The notes below the pieces were generated by a model. It saw only the letters and a program-made list of their open reading frames with translations. It had not been told where the DNA came from and made no database searches. From NCBI RefSeq assembly GCF_023554995.1, contig NZ_JAMJPK010000003.1, positions 124,001 through 188,000 on the forward strand: 64,000 nt of DNA. The letters are read 5' to 3'. Shown here one piece after another: positions 41,648-51,732 of this stretch (positions within the stretch are counted from its first letter, which is position 1; the number at the start of each line of letters is the position of its first letter). Made by a program: the position numbers and the translations under genes. This stretch comes from Halomonas gemina. GTDB lineage: Bacteria > Pseudomonadota > Gammaproteobacteria > Pseudomonadales > Halomonadaceae.

Positions 41648-44600
41648 ATGCGCAGCCTGATCGAGGCGGCGCTGGATCGCTCGCGCACCACCCTGCTGCT
41701 GCTGGTCGCGCTGCTGCTGGCGGGGGTGGGCGCCTGGCAGGCGATTCCCAAGGAGGCCAACCCCGACGTCACCATCCCCATCATCTATGTCTCGATGTCG
41801 CTGGAGGGCGTCAGCCCCGAGGATGGCGAACGGCTGCTGGTGCGCCCCATGGAGCAGGAGCTGCGCAGCATCGAGGGACTGCGCAAGATGACCGCCCAGG
41901 CAAGCGAAGGCCACGCCGCCGTCACCCTGGAGTTCGATGCCGGCTTCGACCCCGACCAGGCGTTGACCGACGTGCGCGAGAAGGTCGACATCGCCCGCGC
42001 CGAGCTGCCCGCCGAAGCCGACGAGCCGCGGGTCACGGAGGTCAACGTGGCGCTCTTTCCGGTGCTCTCCATCGGCCTCTCGGGGCCACTGGAGGAGCGC
42101 CAGCGGCTGGCCGTGGCGCGCCGCCTGCAGCAGGAGATCGAGGGCATCCCGGAGGTACTCGAGGTGGACATCGGCGGCGACCGCGAGGACCTGCTGGAGA
42201 TCGTCGTCGACCCCCTGGTGCTCGACAGCTACGGAGTCGACTTCGCCACCCTGTTCAACCTGGTCAGCCGCAACAACCGTCTGGTGGCGGCGGGCAGCCT
42301 GGACACCGGGGCCGGACGCCAGGCGCTCAAGGTGCCGGGGATCATCGAGCGCCTCGAGGACGTCATGGCGATGCCGGTGAAGATCGACGGCGACCGGGTG
42401 GTGACCTTCGGCGACGTGGCCTGGATCCGGCCTACCTTCAAGGACCCCGAGGGCTTCGCGCGCATCGACGACCAGCCGGCCCTGGTGCTGGAGATCTCCA
42501 AGCGCGCCGGCGCCAACATCATCGCCACCGTGGGCCAGGTGCAGGGGCTGCTCGACGAGGCGGCCGGCCTGATCCCCGACGAACTGGAGATCACCACCAT
42601 CCTCGACCAGTCCGAGACCGTGCGCGATATCCTCTCGGAGCTGCTCAACAACGTGGTCACCGCCGTGGTGCTGGTGCTGGTGCTGATCCTGGCCGCCATG
42701 GGCCTGCGCTCGGCGCTGATGGTGGGCCTGACCATTCCCGGGGCCTTCCTCACCGGCATCCTGCTGATCTGGGCACTGGGCTACACCCTCAACATCGTGG
42801 TGATGTTCGCGCTGATCCTGGTCGCCGGCATGCTGGTGGACGGCGCCATCGTGGTCAGCGAGCTTGCCGACCGCCACCTGCGCCAGGGAGAGCCGCCGCG
42901 GGAGGCCTGGATCCAGGCCGCCACGCGCATGAGCTGGCCGGTGATCGCCTCTACCGCCACCACCCTGGCGGTCTTCGTGCCGCTGCTGTTCTGGCCCGGC
43001 GTGGTGGGCCAGTTCATGAAGTACCTGCCGATCACGGTGATCCTCTGCCTGCTGGCGTCGCTGGCCATGGCGCTGCTGTTCCTGCCCACCCTGGGCGGGG
43101 TGTTGAGCGTGCGCAGCGCCGCCGCCACCCGCGACAACCGGCTAGTCACCGCCGGCGGACGGCTCTACCGGGGCTTGCTGGCGCGCCTGCTGGCCTGGCC
43201 AGGGCTGACGCTGCTGATCGCACTGCTGCTGATGGCGCTGATCTATACCGCCTACGCCCGCTTCAACCACGGCGTCGAGTTCTTCCCCAGCGTCGAGCCC
43301 GACACCGCCCAGGTGCTGGTACGCTCGCGGGGCGACTTCTCCGCGGCGGAGACCGATGCCGTGGTGCGACGGGTCGAGGCGCGACTCGCCGGCATGAGCG
43401 AGGTCCAGGCGCTCTATGCGCGCTCCTTCGCCGTGCCCGACCAGCAGCTCGGTGGCGACGTGGTGGGGGTACTGCAGTTCCAGCTGATCGACTGGCAGCG
43501 GCGCCGCCCGGCCTCGGCAATACTCGCCGAGATGGCCGAGCGCACCCGCGACCTGCCGGGCATCGAGCTGGAGTTCCGCGAGCAGGAGATGGGGCCGGCC
43601 GGCGGCAAGCCCATCGTGCTGGAGGTGAGCGCCGAGGAGCCGGCCCTGGCCGACCGGGCCGTGACCGCGCTGCGCCAGACCATGGCCGAGCTGGGCGGCT
43701 TCCGCGACATCGAGGACAACCGCAGCCTGCCGGGCGTGGAGTGGCGGGTGAAGGTGGACCGCGAGGCCGCCGCCCGCTTCGGCACCGACGTGGCCAGCGT
43801 AGGCAGTGCCGTGCAGCTGATCACCACCGGGCTGCAGGTGGCGAGCTACCGCCCCGCCGGCGTCAACGACGAGGTGGATATCCGGGTGCGGCTGCCGCAG
43901 GGCGCCCGCTCGCTGGACCAGCTGGGCCGCCTGAGCCTCAATACCCACCGCGGCCAGGTACCGATCTCGCACTTCGTCTCGCTGGAACCCGCCCCCAAGG
44001 TGGGCACCCTGCACCGCATCGACGGGCGCCGGGCCATCACCCTGGAGGCCGACGTGGAACCGGGCCAGAGCGCCGACGAGCGGCTGCGGGCGCTGCTCGA
44101 GGCCGCGGATTCGCCGCCCGAGGGGGTGAGGGTGAACGTGGCCGGCGAACAGGAGGACCAGCAGCAGGCGATGCGCTTCCTGGCCACCGCCTTCCTGGTG
44201 GCGATCTGCCTGATGACGCTGATCCTGGTCACCCAGTTCAACAGCCTCTACCAGGCGGCGCTGGTGCTCTCCGCCATCGTCTTCTCCACCGCCGGCGTGC
44301 TGCTCGGCCTGCTCGCCAATGCCCAGCCCTTCGGTATCGTCATGGTGGGCATGGGCATCATCGCCCTGGCGGGCATCGTGGTGAACAACAACATCGTGCT
44401 GATCGACACCTACAACCAGCTGCGCGGCGAGGGGCTCGCCCCCGGCGAGGCGGCCCTCGAGGCCGGCGGCCTGCGCCTGCGCCCGGTGCTGCTCACCGCC
44501 GTGACCACGGTGCTGGGCCTCGCGCCCATGGTGCTGGGCGTCAACGTCGACCTGTTCACCCCGAGCCTGGGGATCGGCGCGCCCTCGACCCAGTGGTGGA

Positions 44601-44710
44601 CCCAGCTCTCCAGCGCCATCGCCGGCGGCCTGACCTTCGCCACCGGCCTGACCCTGCTGCTCACGCCCTGCATGCTGGTGCTCGGCGCGCGGCTCGACCG
44701 AAGGCTGTAA
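41648..44710 (+). CDS. RND-family efflux permease
   Basis: Inner-membrane proton antiporter of 1020 residues with the 12-TM RND layout and two large periplasmic loops. TM4 contains GMLVDGAIVVSELADR: one acidic residue where AcrB has an Asp pair (LVDDAIVV). TM10 has GIVVNNNIVLIDTYNQ, without the Lys found in AcrB. This fits the broad RND group outside the AcrB drug pumps, whose substrates are seldom known. It forms a two-gene operon with the fusion protein. No regulator gene is next to it; rsd follows convergently. Confidence 0.88.
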   Translation: MRSLIEAALDRSRTTLLLLVALLLAGVGAWQAIPKEANPDVTIPIIYVSMSLEGVSPEDGERLLVRPMEQELRSIEGLRKMTAQASEGHAAVTLEFDAGFDPDQALTDVREKVDIARAELPAEADEPRVTEVNVALFPVLSIGLSGPLEERQRLAVARRLQQEIEGIPEVLEVDIGGDREDLLEIVVDPLVLDSYGVDFATLFNLVSRNNRLVAAGSLDTGAGRQALKVPGIIERLEDVMAMPVKIDGDRVVTFGDVAWIRPTFKDPEGFARIDDQPALVLEISKRAGANIIATVGQVQGLLDEAAGLIPDELEITTILDQSETVRDILSELLNNVVTAVVLVLVLILAAMGLRSALMVGLTIPGAFLTGILLIWALGYTLNIVVMFALILVAGMLVDGAIVVSELADRHLRQGEPPREAWIQAATRMSWPVIASTATTLAVFVPLLFWPGVVGQFMKYLPITVILCLLASLAMALLFLPTLGGVLSVRSAAATRDNRLVTAGGRLYRGLLARLLAWPGLTLLIALLLMALIYTAYARFNHGVEFFPSVEPDTAQVLVRSRGDFSAAETDAVVRRVEARLAGMSEVQALYARSFAVPDQQLGGDVVGVLQFQLIDWQRRRPASAILAEMAERTRDLPGIELEFREQEMGPAGGKPIVLEVSAEEPALADRAVTALRQTMAELGGFRDIEDNRSLPGVEWRVKVDREAAARFGTDVASVGSAVQLITTGLQVASYRPAGVNDEVDIRVRLPQGARSLDQLGRLSLNTHRGQVPISHFVSLEPAPKVGTLHRIDGRRAITLEADVEPGQSADERLRALLEAADSPPEGVRVNVAGEQEDQQQAMRFLATAFLVAICLMTLILVTQFNSLYQAALVLSAIVFSTAGVLLGLLANAQPFGIVMVGMGIIALAGIVVNNNIVLIDTYNQLRGEGLAPGEAALEAGGLRLRPVLLTAVTTVLGLAPMVLGVNVDLFTPSLGIGAPSTQWWTQLSSAIAGGLTFATGLTLLLTPCMLVLGARLDRRL

Positions 44711-44834
44711 CCAGCCTCTTGCCAGGCGCCCGACGGATCAGGCGCCCGCAACGAGAACGCCCCATCGACCGCGGGGGCCGAGGGGGCGAGTTGTGACGGA
44801 GCAGACGTGACGTCGTATCGAGAGCGCGAAACGC

Positions 44835-45335
44835 TCAGGCGCGGGTGTCGGCCTCGGTGCGAGCGGCATCCGGCGAATGGGCCGCGTGCAGGCGGGCGAT
44901 CAGCTGGTCCTCGAGGCGAAAGCGTTCGCTGAGCCCCCGGCTCAGGCGGTCGAGCCAGGCGGGGAGACGACGCATATGGTGCTGGGCACGGGCGGGACTG
45001 TCATAGTCGCGATCGAAGGAGAGCACCAGCTCGGTGGACATCTCCAGGCGCTCGAGCAGGCGGTCGGCGAGTTCCAGGGCCTGGTGGTCGTCGAAGGCCT
45101 TGGCCTCCTCGCGCAGCTGCGGATAGACCTCGAAGTGGCCGGCGCTGATGTAGTCCATCAGCAGCTCGCTGAAGGTATCGACGCGCTCCGCGCTCACCGC
45201 CTCGAGCTCGGCGTCACAGGCCTGCTTCAGTGCGGCAAAATGGATCAGCAGCTCACGGCGCTCATGGAGCCAGCGATCGATCAGCTCGTGAACGCCGCCC
45301 CAGCGCTCCAGGGCATTCTTGCAGTCTTCCAGCAT
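44835..45335 (-). CDS. rsd: regulator of sigma D (anti-sigma-70 factor)
   Basis: Rsd/AlgQ protein of 166 residues that binds sigma-70 region 4 and favours alternative sigma factors in stationary phase. ERWGGVHELIDRWLHERRELL (quoted as RWGGVHELIDRWLHERREL) and the all-helical composition identify it. GGGAGG lies six bases before the ATG. In pseudomonads AlgQ also affects alginate and virulence genes; here only the sigma role is inferred. It is divergent from the ABC importer operon, with 326 bases between. Confidence 0.88.
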   Translation of the reverse strand: MLEDCKNALERWGGVHELIDRWLHERRELLIHFAALKQACDAELEAVSAERVDTFSELLMDYISAGHFEVYPQLREEAKAFDDHQALELADRLLERLEMSTELVLSFDRDYDSPARAQHHMRRLPAWLDRLSRGLSERFRLEDQLIARLHAAHSPDAARTEADTRA

Positions 45336-45545
45336 GGGTGCCTCCCTTGCCCGATGCGGCCAGCCACTCGGGGCATTCGACCCGCGAGTTGACAGACTCG
45401 CGCCTGCCGGGCCCGCTGTCAATCCCGTTGCCGCCTCGGCGCGACGCGGCGCTTGAGTCGCCGCGGCCGGACCGCGAGGATGGTCAGGGCGAGCGGTCGT
45501 CGAATACCGCGAGGGGAGCGTGGAGAGGCCCGCCCGGCATTCGTA

Positions 45546-45589
45546 GTACCTTGTACAGGTACCATGTATCAGCAACTTGTACCGGTACC
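45546..45589. promoter_or_regulatory. GTACC operator cluster upstream of the ABC importer
   Basis: The 13-bp repeat TTGTAC[A/C]GGTACC occurs at 45551-45563 and 45577-45589, 26 bp apart. In addition GTACCT (45546-45551) and AGGTAC (45557-45562) form a perfect inverted repeat, and GTACCGGTAC (45579-45588) is palindromic. This is a probable regulator-binding region. No regulator gene lies next to it. The other part of the 45336-45661 gap is GC-rich and shows no gene. Confidence 0.6.
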
Positions 45590-45661
45590 TTAGTATCGGA
45601 GCCAGCCGCCGCGCTGCCGCCATCACAACGTCACCACATCAGGACTCTGGAGGGGATTCCC

Positions 45662-46804
45662 ATGAACACGCTGACCCGCGCCGGCCTCGGCCTGCTGATG
45701 ACGACCGCCGTGGCCTCGGCCCAGGCCGATGAGGTCAGGATCGGAATGATCACCACCCTCTCGGGGGGTGGCTCCCATCTCGGCGTCGATGTGCGCGACG
45801 GCTTCATGCTCGCCATCGACCAGGCGGGACGCGACGACATCGAGGTGCTGATCCAGGACGACGCGCGCCGTCCCGACCTGGCCAAGTCGCTCTCCAACGA
45901 GTTCATGCAGCGCGACGAGGTCGACATCATGACCGGCATCATCTGGTCCAACCTGGCCATGGCCGTGGTGCCCTCCGTGGTCCGCCAGGGGACCTTCTAC
46001 CTCTCGCCCAATGCCGGCCCCTCGGCGCTGGCCGGGAAGATGTGCCACGAGAACTACTTCAACGTGGCCTATCAGAACGACAACCTGCACGGCGCGATGG
46101 GCGCCTACATGCGCGAGCAGGGCTTCGAGAATCCCATCCTGATGGCGCCCAACTATCCCGCCGGCACCGATGCCCTGGGGGGCTTCAAGCACCTCTTTGA
46201 TGACGAGGTGGCCGACGAGATCTACACCCAGCTGGGCCAGACCGACTATGCCGCCGAGATCGCCAGGATCCGCGCCAGCGACGCCGACAGCCTGTTCTTC
46301 TTCCTGCCCGGCGGCATGGGCATCTCCTTCATGAAGCAGTGGGAGAACTCGGGGGTGGAGATGCCGGTGTTCGGGGCGGCCTTCTCGTTCGACGAGACGA
46401 TCATCAAGGCGGTGGGCAGCGCCGCGATCGGCGCCATGAACACCTCGCAGTGGGCCTACGACCTGGAGAACGCGGCCAACCAGGCCTTCGTCGAGGGCTT
46501 CCGCGAGGCCTACGAGCGAACCCCGACCCTCTATGCGGCCCAGGGCTACGATACCGCCCGCCTGATCCTGAGCGCCCTGGAGAAGGCCCACCCCGACGAC
46601 CAGGACGCCTTCCGCGAGGCCCTGCGCGCGGCCGACTTCGACTCGGTGCGCGGCAAGTTCCGCTTCGGCCCTAACCACCACCCGATCCAGGACATCCATG
46701 TCCGCGAGGTGGTCGAGGGCGAGGACGGCGAGCCGACCAATCGCCTGGTCGGCCTGGCCGTCGAGGACATCCAGGACATCTACCACGTGGACTGCAAGAT
46801 GTGA
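45662..46804 (+). CDS. ABC importer substrate-binding protein (Leu/Ile/Val-type)
   Basis: Periplasmic binding protein of 380 residues with a signal peptide (1-22, SAQA) and a mature part starting DEVRIGMITTLSGGGSHLG. It belongs to the type I periplasmic-binding family of branched-chain amino acid, amide and urea importers. The ligand is unknown; the substrate pocket loop FYLSPNAGPSALAGKMCHENY cannot be assigned by eye (quoted as FYLSPNAGPSAL). GGAGGGG lies eight bases before the ATG. It is the first gene of five: SBP, two permeases, two ATPases. A hairpin-rich gap follows. Confidence 0.85.
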   Translation: MNTLTRAGLGLLMTTAVASAQADEVRIGMITTLSGGGSHLGVDVRDGFMLAIDQAGRDDIEVLIQDDARRPDLAKSLSNEFMQRDEVDIMTGIIWSNLAMAVVPSVVRQGTFYLSPNAGPSALAGKMCHENYFNVAYQNDNLHGAMGAYMREQGFENPILMAPNYPAGTDALGGFKHLFDDEVADEIYTQLGQTDYAAEIARIRASDADSLFFFLPGGMGISFMKQWENSGVEMPVFGAAFSFDETIIKAVGSAAIGAMNTSQWAYDLENAANQAFVEGFREAYERTPTLYAAQGYDTARLILSALEKAHPDDQDAFREALRAADFDSVRGKFRFGPNHHPIQDIHVREVVEGEDGEPTNRLVGLAVEDIQDIYHVDCKM

Positions 46805-46830
46805 GGTGTTCGCCGCTGCGCGGCCTGTAA

Positions 46831-46920
46831 GGGGTGAGGGGTGAACACTTCGCTTGTGAGGGGGACCCCCTCACCACTGACCATTCACTCCTCACTGATC
46901 ACTATTTACCCCTCACTACC
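46831..46920 (+). other. hairpin-rich gap between the binding-protein and permease genes
   Basis: GTGAGGGGG and CCCCCTCAC (46856-46874) form a nine-base stem with a single base between. Around it GGGGTGAGGGGTGAA (46831-46845) can pair with the TTTACCCCTCACTACCC side (46904-46920). Several CACTGA-type units (for example CACTGACCATTCACT) are repeated. Such structures between the binding-protein gene and the permease genes usually lower downstream expression. Confidence 0.6.
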
Positions 46921-46935
46921 CACGGATTTCAGAGC

Positions 46936-47856
46936 TTGTCGTCAACCCTGCTTCTCGAACAACTGATCAACGGCCTGCAGCTGGGCACCATGCTCTTCCT
47001 GATGGCCAGCGGCCTGACCCTGGTGTTCGGGGTCATGGGGCTGATCAACCTGGCCCATGGCTCCTTCTACATGGTCGGGGCCTATGTCACCGCCCTGGCC
47101 ACCGCCTCGAGCGGCTCCTTCCTGCTGGGGCTGGCCGCCGGCGTGCTGGCGGCCGCCGCGGCGGGCGCCATCGTCGAACTCTTGGTGATACGCCGCCTCT
47201 ACCAGCGCCAGCACCTCGACCAGGTACTCGCCACCTTCGCGCTGATCCTGGTCTTCTCCGAGGGCACCCGCTGGCTGTTCGGCTCCTCGCCGCTGTGGCT
47301 CAGCCCGCCCGAGGCGCTGGCCGGGTCGGTGGCCCTGCCCGGCGGCTCCCGCTATCCCGTCTACCGGCTGGTGATCATCGCCGTGGGCATGGTCGTGGCC
47401 GCCGGCCTCTACCTGCTGATCGCGCATACCCGGCTGGGCATGCGCATCCGCGCCGGCGAGAGCGACCGCGAGATGATCGGCGCCCTGGGGGTCAACATCC
47501 GGCGGCTCTATACCCTGGTGTTTGCACTGGGCGCCGCCCTGGCGGGGCTGGCCGGCTCCCTGGTGGGTGCCCTGCAGTCGGTGCAGGTGGGCATGGGCGA
47601 GCCGGTGCTGATACTCGCCTTCGTGGTGATCGTGATCGGCGGCATCGGCTCGATCAAGGGCGCCCTGCTGGGTGCCCTGCTGGTCGGCCTGGTGGATACC
47701 CTGGGCCGGGTCTTCCTGCCCGCGCTGTTCGGCCAGTTCATGGCGCCGTCGGACGCCGCCGGCGCGGGGACCGCCCTGGCCGCCATGCTGATCTACATCC
47801 TCATGGCGGTGATACTGGCCTTCAAGCCGAAGGGACTCTTTGCCGCCCATGACTAG
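46936..47856 (+). CDS. ABC importer permease, LivH type
   Basis: Membrane permease of about 306 residues with around eight TM helices and the LivH signature GLTLVFGVMGLINLAHGSFYM (quoted as LVFGVMGLINLAHGSFYM). The likely start is the TTG at 46936 giving SSTLLLEQLINGLQLG, since the open frame reaching back to 46834 includes the repeat region and looks non-coding. The ribosome-binding site is poor. The stop overlaps the LivM-type ATG by eight bases. Confidence 0.82.
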   Translation: MSSTLLLEQLINGLQLGTMLFLMASGLTLVFGVMGLINLAHGSFYMVGAYVTALATASSGSFLLGLAAGVLAAAAAGAIVELLVIRRLYQRQHLDQVLATFALILVFSEGTRWLFGSSPLWLSPPEALAGSVALPGGSRYPVYRLVIIAVGMVVAAGLYLLIAHTRLGMRIRAGESDREMIGALGVNIRRLYTLVFALGAALAGLAGSLVGALQSVQVGMGEPVLILAFVVIVIGGIGSIKGALLGALLVGLVDTLGRVFLPALFGQFMAPSDAAGAGTALAAMLIYILMAVILAFKPKGLFAAHD

Positions 47857-48872
47857 GCTCCATCCCACGACCACGCCCGCCGCACAGCACCCGACCGGCA
47901 CGCAGCGCTGGCTGGACCGCCGACGCCTGGTGCACGGCGGGCTGCTGGCGCTGATGCTGCTGGCCCCCGTCGCCGCCCACCTGCTGGGCGAGGTCTACTA
48001 CGTCAACCTCGCCTCGCGCATTGCCCTGGTGGCCATGGCCGCCGTGGGGCTGAACCTGGCCATCGGCTACGGCGGCATGATCAGCTTCGGCCATGCCGCC
48101 TACTTCGGCCTGGGCGGCTACGTGAGCGGCATCAGCGCCTACCACGCCTTCGACGGCAGCCTGGTGATGGGCCTGCCCGGCAGCGACGACATGCTGGTGA
48201 TCTGGCTGGCCGCCGTGCTGCTCTGCGGCCTGCTCGCCCTGGTGATCGGCGCCATCTCGCTGCGCACCACCGGGGTCTACTTCATCATGATCACCCTGGC
48301 CTTCGCCCAGATGGCCTACTATTTCGCCACCTCCTGGCCCGACTACGGGGGCGAGGATGGCCTGCCGATCTACCTGCGCAATACCCTGCCCGGGGTCGAC
48401 ACCAACCACGCCCTGAGCTTCTACCTGATCTGCTTCACGGGCCTGGTGCTCTCCCTGGCGCTCACCTCGCGATTGATGAGGTCACGTTTCGGTGCCGCCC
48501 TGACCATGGCGCGGCTCAACGAGACCCGCCTGGCCACCGCCGGCATCTCGCCCTTCCCCATCCGCCTGGTGGCCTTCGTCATCTCGGCGATGATCACCGG
48601 CCTTGCCGGGGCCCTCTACGCCGACCTCAACGGCTTCGTCAGCCCCTCCATGCTGAGCTGGCACCTCTCCGGCGAGCTGATGGTGATCGTCATCCTGGGC
48701 GGAGTCGGGCGCCTCTACGGGCCGCTCGCCGGGGCCATCCTCTTCGTGCTGATGGAGACCCTGCTGGGAGGGCTGACCGAATACTGGAAGTTCTTCCTCG
48801 GCCTGGTGCTGCTGGGCGTGGTGCTGTTCGCCAGGCAGGGCGTGATCGGCTGGCTGGCCGGGAGGGAGCGCC

Positions 48873-48880
<8 letters not shown>
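47849..48880 (+). CDS. ABC importer permease, LivM type
   Basis: Second permease, 343 residues, with a longer cytoplasmic N-terminus, then about nine TM helices. Typical LivM segments are AAVGLNLAIGYGGMISFGHAAYFG (quoted as LNLAIGYGGMISFGHAAYFG) and SLRTTGVYFIMITLAFAQM. It overlaps both the preceding permease gene and the following ATPase gene (ATG at 48873). Confidence 0.85.
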
Positions 48881-49616
<736 letters not shown>

Positions 49617-49617
49617 G

Positions 49618-50298
49618 ATGCTCGAGATCACCGACATAGAGACCTTCTACGGGCCCTCCCAGGCGCTGTTCGGCGTCAGCCTGCATGTCGAGGTGGGTGA
49701 GATGGTGGCACTCATGGGGCGTAACGGCATGGGCAAGACCACCACCATCCGCTCACTGTTCGGGCTGACGCCGGCCCGTCACGGACGCATCGTGTTCGAA
49801 GCGCGAAACCTGCACCGCCTGCCGGCCTACCGCATCGCCCGGTGCGGCCTGGGGCTGGTGCCGGAGGGCCGGCGCTGCTTTCCCAACCTCTCGGTGCGCG
49901 AGAACCTGGTGGTCACCGCCCGCCCCGGCCCCTGGACCCGGGAGCGAGTGGAGGACCTTTTCCCCAAGCTCGCCGAGCGGCGCCGACAGATGGCGGCCAC
50001 CCTCTCCGGCGGCGAGCAGCAGATGCTCGCCATCGGCCGTGCCCTGATGACCAACCCGCGGCTGCTGGTGCTCGACGAGGCGACCGAGGGCCTGGCACCG
50101 GTGATCCGCCAGGAGATCTGGTCGGCCCTGCGCCTGCTCAAGGCCCAGGGCCAGTCGACGCTGATCGTCGACAAGTCGCTGGGCGAGCTGCTGCCGGTCG
50201 TCGACCGCTGCACCATCCTGGAGAAGGGACGCACGGCCTGGACGGGACCGCCCGAGGCGCTGGACAGCAGCGTCCGCGACCGCTACTTGGGCGTATAG
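49618..50298 (+). CDS. ABC importer ATPase, LivF type
   Basis: Second ATP-binding subunit, 226 residues. Walker A is GRNGMGKTT, signature LSGGEQQML, Walker B LLVLDEATEGL. VPEGRRCFPNLSVRENL is typical of LivF. It closes the operon; 16 bases separate its stop from that of the convergent HGGYW hydrolase gene. Confidence 0.88.
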   Translation: MLEITDIETFYGPSQALFGVSLHVEVGEMVALMGRNGMGKTTTIRSLFGLTPARHGRIVFEARNLHRLPAYRIARCGLGLVPEGRRCFPNLSVRENLVVTARPGPWTRERVEDLFPKLAERRRQMAATLSGGEQQMLAIGRALMTNPRLLVLDEATEGLAPVIRQEIWSALRLLKAQGQSTLIVDKSLGELLPVVDRCTILEKGRTAWTGPPEALDSSVRDRYLGV

Positions 50299-50314
50299 CC
50301 CCCGTACGCCGGAC

Positions 50315-51187
50315 TCAGGGGTGGAAGGCGGTGATCCCCTCGACGAAGCGCCCGCCGGGGCGATAGTGCTCGAGAAGCGAGAAGTGGTCATCGCCTTCCA
50401 GCACGGCCGACTCGACGCCGATGCCCTGCCCGCGCAAGTGCTCGGCGTAGGCCTGCATCTGGCGCGCGAACTCGCTGGACTCCTCGCCGCCGGCGACCAG
50501 CCGCACCTCGGCCGGGACGCGGCAGGGCAATCCCACGGGGCTGTAGTCGATCACGTCGCGACCGGTGAGCTGCAACTTGGGCTGCAGCCATGACCAGGGA
50601 AACGGCGCCAGATCGTAGAGACCGCTGATCGAGAGGGCGCCACGGATCAGGTCCTCGCGCAGGCCATATTCCCCTGCCCAATCGGTGTCCAGCAGCATGG
50701 CACAGAGGTGCCCGCCGGCGGAGTGTCCCGAGATGCTCAGCTGGTGCGGGTCGACACCCAGTGACGCCGCATTGCGATGGACCCACGCCAGCGCCGCCCG
50801 GCTCTGACGCACCACCTCGCCGAACGCCACCGAGGGGCAGAGGGCGTAGTTGACCACCGCCACCGTGATCCCCGAGGCCACCAGGCCATCGACGACGAAG
50901 CTGAATTCCTTGTGGCTGAGCGAGCGCCAGTAGCCGCCATGAAAGAACAAGTGGCAGGGGGCAGGCTCGCCCTCAGCTCCCTCCTCCCCCATGCCCTCGG
51001 CATGGAAGAGATCCAGGCACTCGGCAAGCGTCGGGCCGTAAGGCAGGTCGAGCGTCACGCGATGGCGTTCACGCGATGCCGCACTCCGCGCACGCCAGTC
51101 GGCGAGCAGTGCCGCCGGATCGCGCCCCCGCATGGGGTCGTAGGCGCGGTCGATCGCCTCCTGGGTGGCCAGGTCGCGATAGAGCAT
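50315..51187 (-). CDS. alpha/beta hydrolase of the kynurenine-formamidase (HGGYW) type
   Basis: Alpha/beta hydrolase of 290 residues. The oxyanion motif HGGYW (83-87) is the mark of kynurenine-formamidase-like enzymes, and the nucleophile is Ser156 in GHSAGGHL; a late Asp/His pair (EGDDHFSLLE) completes the triad. No other tryptophan-catabolism genes are in view, so a formamidase or esterase of other function is equally likely. It converges on the ABC importer, and the import substrate may be its substrate. The start ATG has a weak ribosome-binding site and is nine bases after the dsbB stop. Confidence 0.78.
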   Translation of the reverse strand: MLYRDLATQEAIDRAYDPMRGRDPAALLADWRARSAASRERHRVTLDLPYGPTLAECLDLFHAEGMGEEGAEGEPAPCHLFFHGGYWRSLSHKEFSFVVDGLVASGITVAVVNYALCPSVAFGEVVRQSRAALAWVHRNAASLGVDPHQLSISGHSAGGHLCAMLLDTDWAGEYGLREDLIRGALSISGLYDLAPFPWSWLQPKLQLTGRDVIDYSPVGLPCRVPAEVRLVAGGEESSEFARQMQAYAEHLRGQGIGVESAVLEGDDHFSLLEHYRPGGRFVEGITAFHP

Positions 51188-51195
51188 GGCCGAGC

Positions 51196-51732
51196 CTACC
51201 CCTGCCAGCGATAGCCGCGACGCGGGCGGTTGGCCGCCAGCAGCAGGCCCAGCGGGGCCAGCGCGAGCAGCACGAAGCCGGCCAGGGTCCAGCCGGGCAG
51301 CGAGATACCGAGCAGCAGGAAGTCGATCTCGGCGCACTCTCCCGAGCCGGAGAGCACCTGGGCCAGCACCTGCTGCAGGGGCAGAATCTCCATCATGTAG
51401 TCGAGCCCCGGGCCGCAGCTCGGCACCTCGTCGGCCGGCAGCGACTGCAGCCATAGGTGGCGCCCCGCCACGGCGATGCCGCCGCTCACGGCGGCCAGCG
51501 ACAGCAGGCCGTAGATCACCGCCCCCGCGCGGCCCACGGGGTCGTGGATCGCGGCGACGAGGAACACGGCGGCGGCGGCCAGCACCGCCACCCGCTGGAA
51601 GATGCACAGCGGGCAGGGTTCCAGCCCGACGAGATGCTCGAGCCCCAGGGCCACGGCCATCATCAGCACACAGAAGGCGAGGCCCGCGAGGCTCCACTCG
51701 CGGACCGAGAGGCGCCGAAGGTCGTCGATCAT
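51196..51732 (-). CDS. dsbB: disulfide bond formation protein DsbB
   Basis: Quinone-linked inner-membrane oxidase of DsbA, 178 residues, four TM helices. The first periplasmic loop has CPLC (C40/C43) and the second has C106 and C133, the two redox pairs. The ATG overlaps the gshA stop (ATGA), so thiol oxidation and glutathione synthesis genes are coupled. Confidence 0.93.
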   Translation of the reverse strand: MIDDLRRLSVREWSLAGLAFCVLMMAVALGLEHLVGLEPCPLCIFQRVAVLAAAAVFLVAAIHDPVGRAGAVIYGLLSLAAVSGGIAVAGRHLWLQSLPADEVPSCGPGLDYMMEILPLQQVLAQVLSGSGECAEIDFLLLGISLPGWTLAGFVLLALAPLGLLLAANRPRRGYRWQG

